Below, piece by piece: positions 48,543 to 58,153 of a DNA stretch of 64,000 nt. The stretch comes from Yersinia massiliensis (GTDB lineage: Bacteria; Pseudomonadota; Gammaproteobacteria; Enterobacterales; Enterobacteriaceae). The notes under the pieces are model-generated. The model worked only from the letters and a program-made list of their open reading frames with translations. It searched no databases and was not told the origin of the DNA. The stretch is taken from positions 186,001 to 250,000 of the forward strand of contig NZ_CP028487.1 in NCBI RefSeq assembly GCF_003048255.1, written 5' to 3'. Within the stretch, counting starts at the first letter, position 1. Every line of letters starts with the position of its first letter. Position numbers and translations under genes: made by a program.

Positions 48543-49727
48543 TCAATGTGTGACGTGGCCGTGGCTGCGGTGTTTGGTGAAGAAGCCCAGAATCAGACAC
48601 ATCACAAATACCACCAGATACAAACCGTTGGCCGTTGCCAGCGCGGCATGAACACCACTGTTTGCCACAATCGGGCCAGTGACCACGAAGGTCAACATGG
48701 TTCCCACGGTGCCGCAGGTCAAAATGAAGTTCACCAGTTTTGGTGAAGAGACTTTGGTTTGCAGTGAGCCGAGGGTAATCAGTGTGGTGTAAATGGCACT
48801 GGAGACAAAGCCCAATGTCAGGATGTAGTAGCTCAGATAAGCAGGGTTATCCGTGCTGACGAACAGGTACATCGCCAGTGTTGCCAGTGCAGCCAAGACG
48901 GTAACGATACGTTGCAGATCAAAGAAGCGCAGGATAAAGCTGAATACCCACATCCCAATCATGTAGGAGATCCAGAAGTTACTGACTAGCTGGCCCGCTT
49001 GGCTGATATCCATATTGAAGTTTTTAGTGGCATATTCAGGCACCCACTGGATGAAACCGAGTTGACCTAGGATATAGCACAGTGCCGCAATCGAGAGGAA
49101 TAGCACGCCGACACCCCATTTTTCTTTCGCGACAGGCTTGTTTTCATCGGTGGCTTTGTGGCCCAAAATGGGGAAGTCAGACATCAGCGTTAATACGAAA
49201 ATACCTAAATATAACAGACCGATGCAGGCATAAACCCAATACCACTCAATATGACGTGCCAGCAGCATCGCCGCGACAATCGGGAAAATCATCCCCGCCA
49301 TACTGAAAAATGAGTCGGTAAATAGCAGGCGCGAACCGCGCTGACGCCCTTCATACATATGGGTAACCAAGAAGGTCCCTATCGACATGGTGATCCCGCT
49401 GACCACGCCGAGAATAAACATGCTGATGGAGAAGACCATCAGATTGTGGCCCACCATCAATCCGGCAATCGCAATTAGCATCAGAATAAAACCAAATACT
49501 AACTGACGTTTTAATGGAATGATTTCCATCAACCAAGCATTCAGGAAAATGGAGATCAAAATACCAGCGTTAAGGAAGGTAAATGTATTACTCATACTGG
49601 CAATAGGCAGATTGAAGTATTCTGCGATATTCCCCATCACCATCCCGGTGACAATAACTAGCGCACCCGTAAGCGCGTAAGAAAAGTAACTTATCCAAGT
49701 GAGCCGGAGGCGATTGCTGTTATTCAT
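48543..49727 (-). CDS. tsgA: MFS transporter TsgA
   Basis: A 394-residue inner-membrane MFS protein with about 12 hydrophobic helices. Start [20 protein letters not shown] (49727) matches E. coli TsgA (393); the frame is open to 49826 but that part is short tandem repeats. Conserved stretches are [40 protein letters not shown] and [20 protein letters not shown]. Substrate is not established. It lies beside nirBDC in enterics generally; here codA sits between them. Confidence 0.95.
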   Translation of the reverse strand: MNNSNRLRLTWISYFSYALTGALVIVTGMVMGNIAEYFNLPIASMSNTFTFLNAGILISIFLNAWLMEIIPLKRQLVFGFILMLIAIAGLMVGHNLMVFSISMFILGVVSGITMSIGTFLVTHMYEGRQRGSRLLFTDSFFSMAGMIFPIVAAMLLARHIEWYWVYACIGLLYLGIFVLTLMSDFPILGHKATDENKPVAKEKWGVGVLFLSIAALCYILGQLGFIQWVPEYATKNFNMDISQAGQLVSNFWISYMIGMWVFSFILRFFDLQRIVTVLAALATLAMYLFVSTDNPAYLSYYILTLGFVSSAIYTTLITLGSLQTKVSSPKLVNFILTCGTVGTMLTFVVTGPIVANSGVHAALATANGLYLVVFVMCLILGFFTKHRSHGHVTH

Positions 49728-49751
49728 AGATGGGGCCTGTTTCAGCATAGC

Positions 49752-49811
49752 GTTAATATAACCATAGTTAATGTAACCATAGTAAGAACATCGAAAGTAA
49801 GAACATCGAAA
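49752..49811 (-). repeat. Two adjoining 15-bp tandem duplications in the tsgA leader
   Basis: GTTAATATAACCATA and GTTAATGTAACCATA (49752-49781) are followed directly by two exact copies of GTAAGAACATCGAAA (49782-49811). The four 15-bp units fill the tsgA upstream region, 25 bases before the start. In the tsgA frame they would read YGYIN twice and FRCSY twice. Confidence 0.9.
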
Positions 49812-49827
49812 AGGGTTCAAAACCATT

Positions 49828-50192
49828 CAGTACTCAGGCGGCGGATCCTAGCACAGGCATTGAGTGTTTTTGTGACTTACATTCAATTTTTAATGCAATG
49901 CATGAAATCTGATAGAGATTAATAGTGAGCCGTCACATATTGCGACTTGAAGCAAATGATAAAGATTCTTAATTCAATTAAATTTAGGCTGGATTTAAGG
50001 TGCTCGAGGTATAATTCTCACCGTTTTTTTGGTGAAAAATCGATCAGTACGCTTGGCAGAAATCGCAGGCAATAGTGAAACATAATAAAAAACAGATAAT
50101 TATAAATAATTTTTTATTTTTCAGTCATTAAGATAAAGGGAAACTATCGTGATGAGTCATCCTGCGACGGCGCTAATACTCTTGGTACGCTG
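49828..50192. other. Gene-free AT-rich region before the DUF2946-type gene
   Basis: About 365 bases between tsgA and the metal-related pair. It holds an AT-rich tract (50085-50130) probably linked to the downstream promoter. A short frame ATGAGTCATCCTGCGACGGC starting near 50152 runs into a stop. No operator was recognised. Confidence 0.5.
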
Positions 50193-50714
50193 GTGCCACT
50201 GAGTCAGCTTATTCATCGCAGAAGGCGCTATTCGGCTTGGCTCGGAATAGCTGCAATTCTCATGTTATTTATCGCTCCAGTGATTTCAGTTTCGCTGGCG
50301 ATTTCTAATGAGCAAAATACGTCGGCTATCACGATGGTGGATTGCGCGATGGCTGACGGTGTGATGGCTGATGGCGTAAAAGCTGATCGCGCCGAGACTG
50401 ATCATGAGATGGCGATGTATAGTCATCACGGTGGTGGGCATGATGGCCCTCCTGATGGTGCGCATAGTCAGACTAAAACCACGAATACTCATGAGCAGGG
50501 GAGCCACCATGACAGCATGATGATGAATCATGCCGCCTGCGGATACTGTGTTTTGCTGACGCATCTTCCCCTGCTCAATACTGCATTTAAAGCGGATATC
50601 CGTTCTGCACAACTACTCGCTGAACCCTCACCACCGCGACTGATTCCAACACAAGTTGTTAATGACCGTTATTGCGAATGCCAACCTCGTGCCCCACCGA
50701 CCTCTTATTCCTGA
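50193..50714 (+). CDS. His/Met-rich DUF2946-like protein next to a copper receptor
   Basis: A 173-residue protein from GTG 50193; no better start was found in frame. A basic N-terminus (HRRRRYSAWLG) is followed by a membrane helix (IAAILMLFIAPVISVSLAI, about residues 19-37). The middle is rich in His, Met, Asp and Gly (MYSHHGGGHDGPPDGAHSQ and HHDSMMMNHAACGYCVLL), a metal-binding composition. The HAACGYCxLLxHLPLL motif with two cysteines marks the DUF2946 family, often beside TonB copper receptors and cop genes. It lies 100 bases before the TonB receptor. A role in copper handling is inferred. Confidence 0.75.
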   Translation: MPLSQLIHRRRRYSAWLGIAAILMLFIAPVISVSLAISNEQNTSAITMVDCAMADGVMADGVKADRAETDHEMAMYSHHGGGHDGPPDGAHSQTKTTNTHEQGSHHDSMMMNHAACGYCVLLTHLPLLNTAFKADIRSAQLLAEPSPPRLIPTQVVNDRYCECQPRAPPTSYS

Positions 50715-50814
50715 AATTCAATAATAACCATTTATTTGGTATGGATTTTTAATGTGAATTATCCGGTGTGACGTATTAATCACCGGAGTATTTTCTATTG
50801 CCCAAGGAATAAAT

Positions 50815-52902
50815 ATGTCTGGGAAGAATAACGGCTGTAAAAAAACATTATTAGCGTGCGCCATCACATCTGCATTTTCTGTCATAGCCTTAAATGCTTC
50901 AGCGGCGCAGCATGATCATTTGGCGGTGGCTAATCCTGCGCTTAATAGCAGCACGGTAAATAGCGGTATGGCTAATAACGGTATGGTTAATAGCAACACT
51001 GATAATCACAGTGATAAAAAAACCCATGATGCCGAAGTGATTACGGTTACCGCCCCACAGCATTCGCCGCTTACCATCGTCACCTCGCCTAAAACGCCGC
51101 GCCAACCCGTTCCGGCCAGTGATGGCGCGGACTATCTGAAAACTATCCCCGGTTTTTCGCAAATCCGTAATGGCGGTACGAATGGCGATGTGGTTTTCCG
51201 AGGCATGTTTGGCTCGCGAATCAAGATCCTAACGGATGGCGCTGAAACACTGGGGACGTGCCCATCACGGATGGATGCGCCGACCTCATATATTTCGCCG
51301 GAGAGTTTTGACCTACTGACAGTCGTGAAGGGGCCGCAATCCGTGTTATGGGGGCCGGGGGCTTCTGCGGGGACGATTTTATTTGAACGTGAACAACCCC
51401 GTTTTGAGCAAGCGGGGGTGAAAGGGAATGCCAGCTTGCTGGTGGGTTCCAACGGGCGTTGGGACAAAAACCTCGATACTAGTCTAGGCAACGAACAAGG
51501 CTATTTGCGCATGATGGGTAACCAGTCGCAAGCCGGTAATTATAAAGATGGCACCGGCACGCGAGTTCCCTCGAAATGGGATAAATGGAATGCTGATATT
51601 GCACTAGGTTGGACGCCTGATACCGATACCTTACTCGAATTCACGGCAGGTAAGGGCGATGGTGAGGCGAGCTATGCGGGGCGCGGCATGGACGGCTCTC
51701 AGTTTTTGCGAGAAAGCTTGGGCGCGCGGTTTCAGAAAACCAATATTGGTGAGGTGCTGGATAAAATTGAAGCTAAGGTTTACTACAATTATGTCAACCA
51801 TATTATGGATAACAATACGTTACGCACCCCACCAATGATGGCGATGTCGAGCAATCTCGATCGGCGCACCATCGGGGGCCGAGTGATGGGGACGTGGTTG
51901 TGGGAAGATCTGAAATTAGAAGCCGGCACTGACCTGCAAACCAATACCCATCGTAAGAACAAACAAAATACGTGGCAAAAAGACGCCAGCTTTGCGAATT
52001 ATGGCCTCTTCGGTGAACTGACGTGGACGATGAGTGAACAGGATAAACTGATTACCGGCACCCGTTTGGACCATAATCAGGTGACGAATTACACTCGCGC
52101 CGATGAACCCAGCCGTTCTGCCACTCTCCCCGCAGGTTTCATACGTTTTGAGCATAATCTGGCCGATGCACCGGTGATGTGGTATGCCGGATTAGGCCAT
52201 ACTGAACGTTTCCCTGATTACTGGGAGCTATTTTCACCAACATTCGGGCCAACGGGGTCTACCAGTGCTTTTGATGGGGTGAAGAGTGAAAAAACCACCC
52301 AAATTGATATTGGCGCGCAATACAGCGGCAAGCAGTTAAATAGCTGGGTATCCGCATATTTGGGCCGAGTGAATGACTTTATTCTGTTCAAATATGATCC
52401 CAATAACTTACGTATCAGTCAGGCCGATAATATCAATGCAACCATTATGGGGGGCGAGATGGGGGCAGGTTATACCTTCAATGACCACTGGAAAGCCGAT
52501 GCTAGCCTAGCTTACGCTTGGGGCGAGAACACCAGTAATCACCGTCCTTTACCGCAAATACCTCCTCTTGAAGCACGGTTAGGGTTGACCTTTGAAGCGG
52601 GTGACTGGAGCAGCACGGCATTATGGCGATTGGTCAGTAGCCAGCATCGGGTGGCGATCAACGAGGGGAACGTGGTGGGTAAAGATTTTGCCGACAGCGC
52701 GGGCTTCGGTGTGCTGTCAGCTAATGTGGCCTATAAAGTCACTAAGCAAGTGAAAGTCAGCGGGGGCATCGATAACTTGCTGAACAAAACCTACAGCGAG
52801 CATCTCAATCTGGCCGGTAATAGTGGATTTGGTTATTCCGTGAATACCCCGCTGAATGAGCCGGGCCGCACACTGTGGGCTAAATTAAATGTGACGTTCT
52901 AA
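50815..52902 (+). CDS. TonB-dependent copper receptor (OprC/NosA type)
   Basis: A 695-residue outer-membrane receptor. Signal peptide to about residue 30 (LACAITSAFSVIALNASAA). The mature N-terminus is rich in His, Asn and Met. A TonB-box-like stretch AEVITVTAP precedes the plug domain with SDGADYLKTIPGFSQIRNGG, GTCPSRMDAPTSYISPESFD and LTVVKGPQSVLWGPGASAGT, characteristic of the TonB-copper receptor subfamily. The 22-strand barrel ends in LWAKLNVTF with the terminal Phe. It is transcribed with the DUF2946-like gene and ends at a strong terminator. The copper substrate is inferred from family and neighbour. Confidence 0.9.
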   Translation: MSGKNNGCKKTLLACAITSAFSVIALNASAAQHDHLAVANPALNSSTVNSGMANNGMVNSNTDNHSDKKTHDAEVITVTAPQHSPLTIVTSPKTPRQPVPASDGADYLKTIPGFSQIRNGGTNGDVVFRGMFGSRIKILTDGAETLGTCPSRMDAPTSYISPESFDLLTVVKGPQSVLWGPGASAGTILFEREQPRFEQAGVKGNASLLVGSNGRWDKNLDTSLGNEQGYLRMMGNQSQAGNYKDGTGTRVPSKWDKWNADIALGWTPDTDTLLEFTAGKGDGEASYAGRGMDGSQFLRESLGARFQKTNIGEVLDKIEAKVYYNYVNHIMDNNTLRTPPMMAMSSNLDRRTIGGRVMGTWLWEDLKLEAGTDLQTNTHRKNKQNTWQKDASFANYGLFGELTWTMSEQDKLITGTRLDHNQVTNYTRADEPSRSATLPAGFIRFEHNLADAPVMWYAGLGHTERFPDYWELFSPTFGPTGSTSAFDGVKSEKTTQIDIGAQYSGKQLNSWVSAYLGRVNDFILFKYDPNNLRISQADNINATIMGGEMGAGYTFNDHWKADASLAYAWGENTSNHRPLPQIPPLEARLGLTFEAGDWSSTALWRLVSSQHRVAINEGNVVGKDFADSAGFGVLSANVAYKVTKQVKVSGGIDNLLNKTYSEHLNLAGNSGFGYSVNTPLNEPGRTLWAKLNVTF

Positions 52903-52968
52903 GCGAGCCTCTCATGGCATTGCCGAGCGAGATAGTGGCAATGCTAATGACATTAAACCTCAGGTATA

Positions 52969-53007
52969 AAACAGTGTGGTAGGCAGTTGGCTGCCACACT
53001 GTTTTTT
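52969..53007 (+). terminator. Strong terminator of the TonB receptor gene
   Basis: ACAGTGTGG and CCACACTGT flank an inner GGCAG/CTGCC stem, followed by TTTTTT. It starts 66 bases after the receptor stop and faces the LacI-type gene. Confidence 0.92.
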
Positions 53008-53046
53008 CCTGCTTATTATTGTTGCGAAGATTAATTATTGTGGCGA

Positions 53047-54033
53047 CTAATCGCGCTCGCGTGGCGGCATCACTGATTCACGCATGATAATTGAGGGTGA
53101 GAAGCTAGCAGGGGGAGTCTGCGGGTTAATCAATAATTGCGTGGCATATTGCGCCATTTCTACGATGGGAAAATGCAGGCTTGTGAGCGCAGGGGACACA
53201 AAAGGTGCGCGCTCTCCACTGTCGTAGCAAACCAACGAAATATCTTGCGGTACCTGTAAGTGATGCTTGTTGATTGCGAGCAGCGCACCAATGGCCATCT
53301 CTTCATTGCAACAATAGATGGCGGTCGGTAACTGCGCTAGATTGAGGATCTCATCAGCGCGTTGGTAGCCGCTTTCCAGATCATAAACACCTTCCACACA
53401 GGCGACAGGTGTTAATCCCGCCGATTGCATGGCATCGATAAATCCTTCTCGGCGTAACCCGCTGGAATGACGTTGCGCCGCGCCACTGATGCAGGCAATA
53501 CGTCGGTGGCCCGCGTCGATAAGCACCTGAGTTGCCATTTGGCTCGCACGGCGGTGATCGAAGGTCACGCAACGCGCTTCGAGGCCAGGGACTAACCGGT
53601 CAAGTAAGACGAATGAACGCCCTGCGGCAGCCAATTGACGCAGCTTTTCGTCACTGAGAAATCGGACATGGAGGATTAACCCGTCACAACGTAAGTTATA
53701 TAGGCGCTGAATGGCCTGCCACTCTTTCTCGGCATTATCCCGCCCTTGAGTGACTAATAGCTGCTTACCCTGAGACTCAGTTTCTGTTTGCACAAAATCC
53801 ATTAGCGCACCAAAGAAACCGCCGCGATAGGATGTTGTGACCAGCCCGAGGGTATGACTTTGGCTGGAGGCCAAGGCGCGCGCGGCAGGGTTTGGGGTGT
53901 AACCTAACACCGCCACCGCTTGTTCAACTTTCTCACGCGTGAGGGGTTTGACATTGGTATCACCGTTGACCACGCGGGAAACCGTAGCGCGGGAAACCCC
54001 GGCTAATACCGCGACATCTTCCAGTGTGACCAT
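53047..54033 (-). CDS. LacI-family transcriptional repressor
   Basis: A 328-residue regulator. The N-terminal HTH VTLEDVAVLAGVSRATVSRV with hinge PNPAARALASSQSHTLGLV is classic LacI family. The periplasmic-binding-like ligand domain follows (GLVTTSYRGGFFGALMDFVQ ... PQDISLVCYDSGERAPFVSP ... PALTSLHFPI). Start ATG 54033 has GGGGAG 8 bases upstream; the frame is open to 54054. It lies downstream of the GH4 gene on the same strand, so it probably controls that operon through the palindrome at 55527-55546. The ligand is likely a beta-glucoside or its phosphate, by inference. Confidence 0.92.
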   Translation of the reverse strand: MVTLEDVAVLAGVSRATVSRVVNGDTNVKPLTREKVEQAVAVLGYTPNPAARALASSQSHTLGLVTTSYRGGFFGALMDFVQTETESQGKQLLVTQGRDNAEKEWQAIQRLYNLRCDGLILHVRFLSDEKLRQLAAAGRSFVLLDRLVPGLEARCVTFDHRRASQMATQVLIDAGHRRIACISGAAQRHSSGLRREGFIDAMQSAGLTPVACVEGVYDLESGYQRADEILNLAQLPTAIYCCNEEMAIGALLAINKHHLQVPQDISLVCYDSGERAPFVSPALTSLHFPIVEMAQYATQLLINPQTPPASFSPSIIMRESVMPPRERD

Positions 54034-54057
54034 TTCTGACTCCCCTATACCCATCAG

Positions 54058-54175
54058 TCTTTCAAGTTGCAGTTTGTGTTGGTTACACGCGTTATTTGGC
54101 CCTGTCCATGGGCCTCGCCTCTTCGAGGCCGCTGCTTATTTCTCACCTGCAACGCCAATAAATTGGAATATAAAA
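54058..54175. repeat. Dispersed intergenic repeat between GH4 gene and LacI gene
   Basis: TCTTTCAAGTTGCAG at the left and CTGCAACGCCAATAAATTGG followed by AATATA at the right are imperfect inverted ends. The interior includes CATGGGCCTCG/CGAGGCC stems. It resembles the elements at 2071-2375 and 10357-10475 and may form a hairpin in the operon transcript. Confidence 0.65.
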
Positions 54176-54185
54176 TTTGTTAATA

Positions 54186-55502
54186 CTACAAATCCGCGAA
54201 CTGAGGCAAGTAAGGCTTATTGACCTGTAAAACCTCTTCCAGCAATGACTCAGCGACGCTGGCATTTGCAATCAGTGGGTTGGTCACTAATGCCAACAAG
54301 GCACTCTGACGGTCACCGTGGACTGCCGCTTCAATGGTCAGACGTTCATAGGCTTTTACTTGCTGCGTCAACCCATGCATTGACACGGGTAGGGGGCCGA
54401 AAGTGAGTGGATGAGCACCTTGTGCATCAACAATACAGTTGGTTTCTACCACAGAGTTGTCAGATAAACCGCGAATCGCCCCGCGATTTGTCGTATTCAC
54501 AACTAATTGAGTGCCCAAATTATTATAAATAGCACGAATAAGTTCTAATGCAACTTCAGAATAAAATGATCCACCACGGAAGCTAAGCTGCTCGGGTTTG
54601 CTGTCAAGGTGTGGGTCAGCATACAAATCAAATAACTCTTTTTCGACCTGCATCACCTGTTCTGCACGTGTACCACGCTCGGCAGCGGCAGCCATTTCTT
54701 CAGCCAGCATATCCTTAGTCTGGTAGAAATAGCGGTGATACGGGCAAGGAATCGCCCCCATTGCCCGCAGGAATTCAGGCGGCCATGGTGCTTCTTTAAT
54801 GTTGTTCATGGTCAGCGATGCACCGTTACACAGCATATCCATCACGTCGCCGGTGACATTTTTACCACGCTGTAAGACTTCATGCACCCACACCATGTGG
54901 TTTAGGCCAGCAAAGCGCAGTTGGATATCTTCATAGGGTGCTTGCAGTAAATTGGCGATCATATGGTGCATGCTGATGGGAACGTTACACAAACCAATAA
55001 TTTTTGCTTTGCTATAGCGAGTCACCGCTTCAGTGACGATCCCCGCGGGATTGGTGAAGTTAATGATCCAAGCGTCAGGCGCCAGTTGTTCAACTTTTGC
55101 GGCGATATCTAGCATTACAGGAATAGTACGTAAGGCTTTAGCAAAGCCACCAACCCCTGTTGTTTCCTGCCCTAGCATCTGATATTTCAGCCCCAGACGT
55201 TCATCAGCCGCCCGTGCAGGGAGCTGGCCGACGCGGAATTGAGTGAGAACAAAGCTAGCCCCTTCGATAGCACTTTCCAGCGAGAAGTGAACACTGACTT
55301 TGACTTGCTCCAATCCATGTCGATCCAGCATTCTTCGCGTTAGCGCGGCAATAATCTCTACTTTTTGGCGCCCTAATTCTACATCTGCCAATGCCAACTC
55401 AGTGACGGGTAACTGGTCAATGCGCTGAATCAGACCGTCAACCAACTCAGGGGTGTAACTACTACCGCCACCAATAATGGCAATTTTAAAGGATTTCATC
55501 AT
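54186..55502 (-). CDS. GH4 6-phospho-beta-glucosidase
   Basis: A 438-residue family 4 glycosidase, NAD+- and Mn2+-dependent. N-terminal Rossmann motif [18 protein letters not shown], the [12 protein letters not shown] loop, metal ligand region [14 protein letters not shown] with Cys near 171 and [11 protein letters not shown] with His near 201. The general pattern is that of CelF/ChbF/LicH enzymes that split cytoplasmic cellobiose-6-P or related sugars; the exact sugar is not decided. The start [13 protein letters not shown] is used. It forms an operon with the LacI gene. There is no PTS or other transporter nearby. Confidence 0.9.
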   Translation of the reverse strand: MMKSFKIAIIGGGSSYTPELVDGLIQRIDQLPVTELALADVELGRQKVEIIAALTRRMLDRHGLEQVKVSVHFSLESAIEGASFVLTQFRVGQLPARAADERLGLKYQMLGQETTGVGGFAKALRTIPVMLDIAAKVEQLAPDAWIINFTNPAGIVTEAVTRYSKAKIIGLCNVPISMHHMIANLLQAPYEDIQLRFAGLNHMVWVHEVLQRGKNVTGDVMDMLCNGASLTMNNIKEAPWPPEFLRAMGAIPCPYHRYFYQTKDMLAEEMAAAAERGTRAEQVMQVEKELFDLYADPHLDSKPEQLSFRGGSFYSEVALELIRAIYNNLGTQLVVNTTNRGAIRGLSDNSVVETNCIVDAQGAHPLTFGPLPVSMHGLTQQVKAYERLTIEAAVHGDRQSALLALVTNPLIANASVAESLLEEVLQVNKPYLPQFADL

Positions 55503-55526
55503 CTGGCCTCAAAATGGGTGAATTAG

Positions 55527-55546
55527 AAATGAGAGCGCTCTCATTT
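55527..55546. promoter_or_regulatory. LacI-family operator of the GH4 operon
   Basis: AAATGAGAGCGCTCTCATTT is a perfect 20-bp palindrome with the central CG step typical of LacI-family operators. It starts 24 bases upstream of the GH4 start codon. It resembles the CelR operator TGGGAGCGCTCCCA of actinobacteria. Confidence 0.9.
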
Positions 55547-55629
55547 GTAGGCAGATTAACGCTAAACCAAAAACAAAGTGGGATATTTCTCGCAAAAATG
55601 GCAGGTCATGGATAAGAAGATCTGTAAGA

Positions 55630-55645
55630 CGTGATCTCGCTTACA
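55630..55645. promoter_or_regulatory. CRP-like site between the GH4 operon and ppiA
   Basis: CGTGATCTCGCTTACA matches TGTGA-N6-TCACA at 8 of 10 positions. Both a sugar operon and ppiA are plausible CRP targets. Confidence 0.55.
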
Positions 55646-55759
55646 GAATTCCATTGTTGAACTGGCATGTCTTGATGGGTTAATTTGATTAATTAGTTGC
55701 GATTATGCTGCCTAATCACAGTGATGGCGGGTTTTCATCGAAAATGCGCATTTTGTTAC

Positions 55760-55774
55760 GTAAATATCCGTAAA
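55760..55774 (+). promoter_or_regulatory. CpxR box upstream of ppiA
   Basis: GTAAATATCCGTAAA is an exact GTAAA-N5-GTAAA direct repeat, 79 bases upstream of the ppiA start. E. coli ppiA is a known Cpx regulon member. Confidence 0.8.
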
Positions 55775-55852
55775 TGGGTGGCATTGCGTGGGTTAGCTCT
55801 CTAGAATCGAAGCGCTTTCCCGCTGTTTGTACCCTACAGAAAGGAACCGTTA

Positions 55853-56422
55853 ATGTTTAAACGTACTTTAGTGACCTTCGTCGCACTTTGCTCTCTTAGC
55901 GCCGTGGCACCAGCTGCTTTAGCGGCGGGTGAGCCTCATGTGTTGTTAACGACGTCCGCTGGGAATATTGAGTTAGAACTCAATAGTCAGAAGGCACCAA
56001 TCTCAACACAAAACTTCGTTGATTACGTCAACAACGGCTACTACAACAACACCATTTTCCACCGTGTCATTCCGGGCTTTATGGTGCAAGGTGGTGGTTT
56101 CACCGCTGATTTCAAACAAAAGACCGCTAAAACGCCAATCAAAAACGAAGCGGATAATGGCTTGCGTAACCTGCGTGGCACCATCTCAATGGCCCGTACC
56201 GCAGATAAAGATAGCGCCACCAGCCAATTCTTCCTTAACGTGGCAGATAACGCTTTCCTCGATCATGGTCAGCGTGACTTCGGTTATGCTGTGTTTGGTA
56301 AAGTGGTCAAAGGCATGGATGTGGTAGATAAAATCTCTCAAGTCCAAACCGAAAACGTTGGGCCGTATCAAAACGTGCCAGTGAAACCCATCACTATCTT
56401 GTCCGCGAAAGTGTTGCCTTAA
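55853..56422 (+). CDS. ppiA: Periplasmic peptidyl-prolyl isomerase A (cyclophilin)
   Basis: A 189-residue exported cyclophilin. Signal peptide [20 protein letters not shown] followed by AALA gives a mature start near residue 25. Cyclophilin signature: [20 protein letters not shown], then QGGGF with the catalytic Arg, and [20 protein letters not shown]. It catalyses proline isomerisation in the periplasm. Length matches E. coli PpiA (190). AAGGA precedes the ATG. Envelope-stress control is suggested by the CpxR box. Confidence 0.97.
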   Translation: MFKRTLVTFVALCSLSAVAPAALAAGEPHVLLTTSAGNIELELNSQKAPISTQNFVDYVNNGYYNNTIFHRVIPGFMVQGGGFTADFKQKTAKTPIKNEADNGLRNLRGTISMARTADKDSATSQFFLNVADNAFLDHGQRDFGYAVFGKVVKGMDVVDKISQVQTENVGPYQNVPVKPITILSAKVLP

Positions 56423-56432
56423 TCGCCGAACG

Positions 56433-56458
56433 ATCAGCCTTCTTTCTTGAGGGCTGAT
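56433..56458 (+). terminator. Hairpin after ppiA
   Basis: ATCAGCC and GGCTGAT pair across TTCTTTCTTGAG, 11 bases after the stop. The stem is 7-9 bp and the T-tract is short. Confidence 0.5.
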
Positions 56459-56555
56459 TAACGCCTCTAAAATCCCATTTCTGTCATAAATTAATCCGTG
56501 CCCCCAAATAGCAAGCTTATAATCAATTATCTAGCGACGTTGAGGTGAGTGGTTT

Positions 56556-58079
56556 ATGAGCGAAACATTACTGATCGGGAAAGCACTGCCAGCGCAAGAC
56601 TTGGTGATTTTATCGGCACTGGCAAACCGCCATGGTTTGATTACCGGTGCAACGGGAACCGGTAAAACCGTCACCTTACAAAAAATGGCTGAGCAATTCT
56701 CTCGCATTGGCGTGCCGGTTTTCTTAGCCGATGTAAAAGGGGATCTCTCTGGCATTGGTGCGGAAGGTGTCGCTTCAGAGAAACTGCAAGCCCGTCTGGC
56801 GGCGATAGGTGTCACTGATTGGCAACCTCAAGCATGCCCGATTATTCCTTGGGATATTTTCGCCGAAAAAGGTCATCCGATCCGTGCAACCATTTCTGAC
56901 CTTGGCCCCTTGCTGCTGGGTCGGTTGCTTGATTTGAATGACGTACAAAGCGGCGTGTTGCAGATCGTTTTTAAAATCGCGGATGATAACGGCCTGCTCC
57001 TGCTAGACATGAAAGACCTGCGTGCCATCGTGCAATTCGTGGGTGACAACGCTAAACAGTACCGCACTCAATACGGCAATATTACGCCAGCCTCTATTGG
57101 TGCGATTCAACGTGGTTTGCTGACCTTAGAAGAGCAGGGTGCCAATCAATTCTTTGGTGAGCCGATGCTGGATATCCACGATTTAATGCAAACTGACCGT
57201 CACGGGCAGGGGATTATCAATCTACTGGCGGCAGATCGGTTGATTAATCAACCCAAGTTATATGCCATTTTTTTGCTTTGGTTATTGTCGGAGCTGTTCG
57301 AGCAACTGCCGGAAGTAGGCGATGTCGATAAGCCTAAGCTGGTGTTTTTCTTTGACGAAGCCCATTTGCTTTTCACTGATGCGCCCACGGCATTGGTGGA
57401 TAAAGTTGAGCAAGTGGTCAGACTGATCCGCTCAAAAGGGGTCGGTGTTTATTTCGTGACGCAAAACCCGTTGGATATTCCCGATAAGATCCTCGGCCAA
57501 TTAGGTAATCGCGTGCAACATGCGTTACGGGCCTTCACGCCACGTGACCAAAAAGCAGTGAAAGCAGCAGCGCAAACAATGCGAGCCAATCCGGCCTTTA
57601 GTGCTGAACAAGTGATTACTGAATTGGCTGTGGGTGAAGCGCTGATCTCTTTCCTCGATGAGAAAGGGCGTCCAAATGTGGTGGAACGAGGGATGGTTAT
57701 CGCGCCGCAATCAAAAATGGGCGCACTGGATGCGGCTGCACGTAATCATGCGATCAATCATTCCCCGCTCTATGGCCGCTATGAAGAGATGGTCGATCGC
57801 GAATCGGCCTATGAGAAATTATCCACAGGCGGTTTTTCTACCCTAGGTGATGCTGCATCAGGGGAAGTAAAAGACTCTGAGCAACCCGCCGAGCACCAGA
57901 ATAACGGCGGCGGTGGCTTGATGGGTGGGCTAAATGACTTACTGTTTGGCTCTACTGGCCCGCGTGGCGGCAAACGCGATGGTATTGTCCAAACTGCCGC
58001 GAAAAGTATGGCTCGTGATCTCGGCCGACAAATTCTACGTGGTGTATTGGGTTCTATTACCGGCGGGCGTAAGCGCTAA
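56556..58079 (+). CDS. yjgR: YjgR-type HerA-like ATPase (DUF853)
   Basis: A 507-residue cytoplasmic P-loop ATPase of the HerA/FtsK type. Walker A is [20 protein letters not shown] near residues 28-46, followed by [13 protein letters not shown]. Walker B is [12 protein letters not shown], then the sensor [20 protein letters not shown] and arginine region [17 protein letters not shown]. The C-terminus is Gly-rich ([20 protein letters not shown]). The DUF853 family function is poorly known. Here it lies between ppiA and pabA, not at the usual E. coli yjgR place. Confidence 0.9.
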   Translation: MSETLLIGKALPAQDLVILSALANRHGLITGATGTGKTVTLQKMAEQFSRIGVPVFLADVKGDLSGIGAEGVASEKLQARLAAIGVTDWQPQACPIIPWDIFAEKGHPIRATISDLGPLLLGRLLDLNDVQSGVLQIVFKIADDNGLLLLDMKDLRAIVQFVGDNAKQYRTQYGNITPASIGAIQRGLLTLEEQGANQFFGEPMLDIHDLMQTDRHGQGIINLLAADRLINQPKLYAIFLLWLLSELFEQLPEVGDVDKPKLVFFFDEAHLLFTDAPTALVDKVEQVVRLIRSKGVGVYFVTQNPLDIPDKILGQLGNRVQHALRAFTPRDQKAVKAAAQTMRANPAFSAEQVITELAVGEALISFLDEKGRPNVVERGMVIAPQSKMGALDAAARNHAINHSPLYGRYEEMVDRESAYEKLSTGGFSTLGDAASGEVKDSEQPAEHQNNGGGGLMGGLNDLLFGSTGPRGGKRDGIVQTAAKSMARDLGRQILRGVLGSITGGRKR

Positions 58080-58153
58080 TGCTCTGTTTTGTGTTAAATC
58101 ATGTTGTGACTAAGGTTTATGACAATCTGTTCATTGAGTAAGTTAGGTTATCC

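Larger units (their letters stand above)
55503..55852. promoter_or_regulatory. Divergent control region of the GH4 operon and ppiA
   Basis: These 350 bases contain the LacI-type operator (55527-55546), a CRP-like site (55630-55645) and a CpxR box (55760-55774). No gene was seen. Confidence 0.8.
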
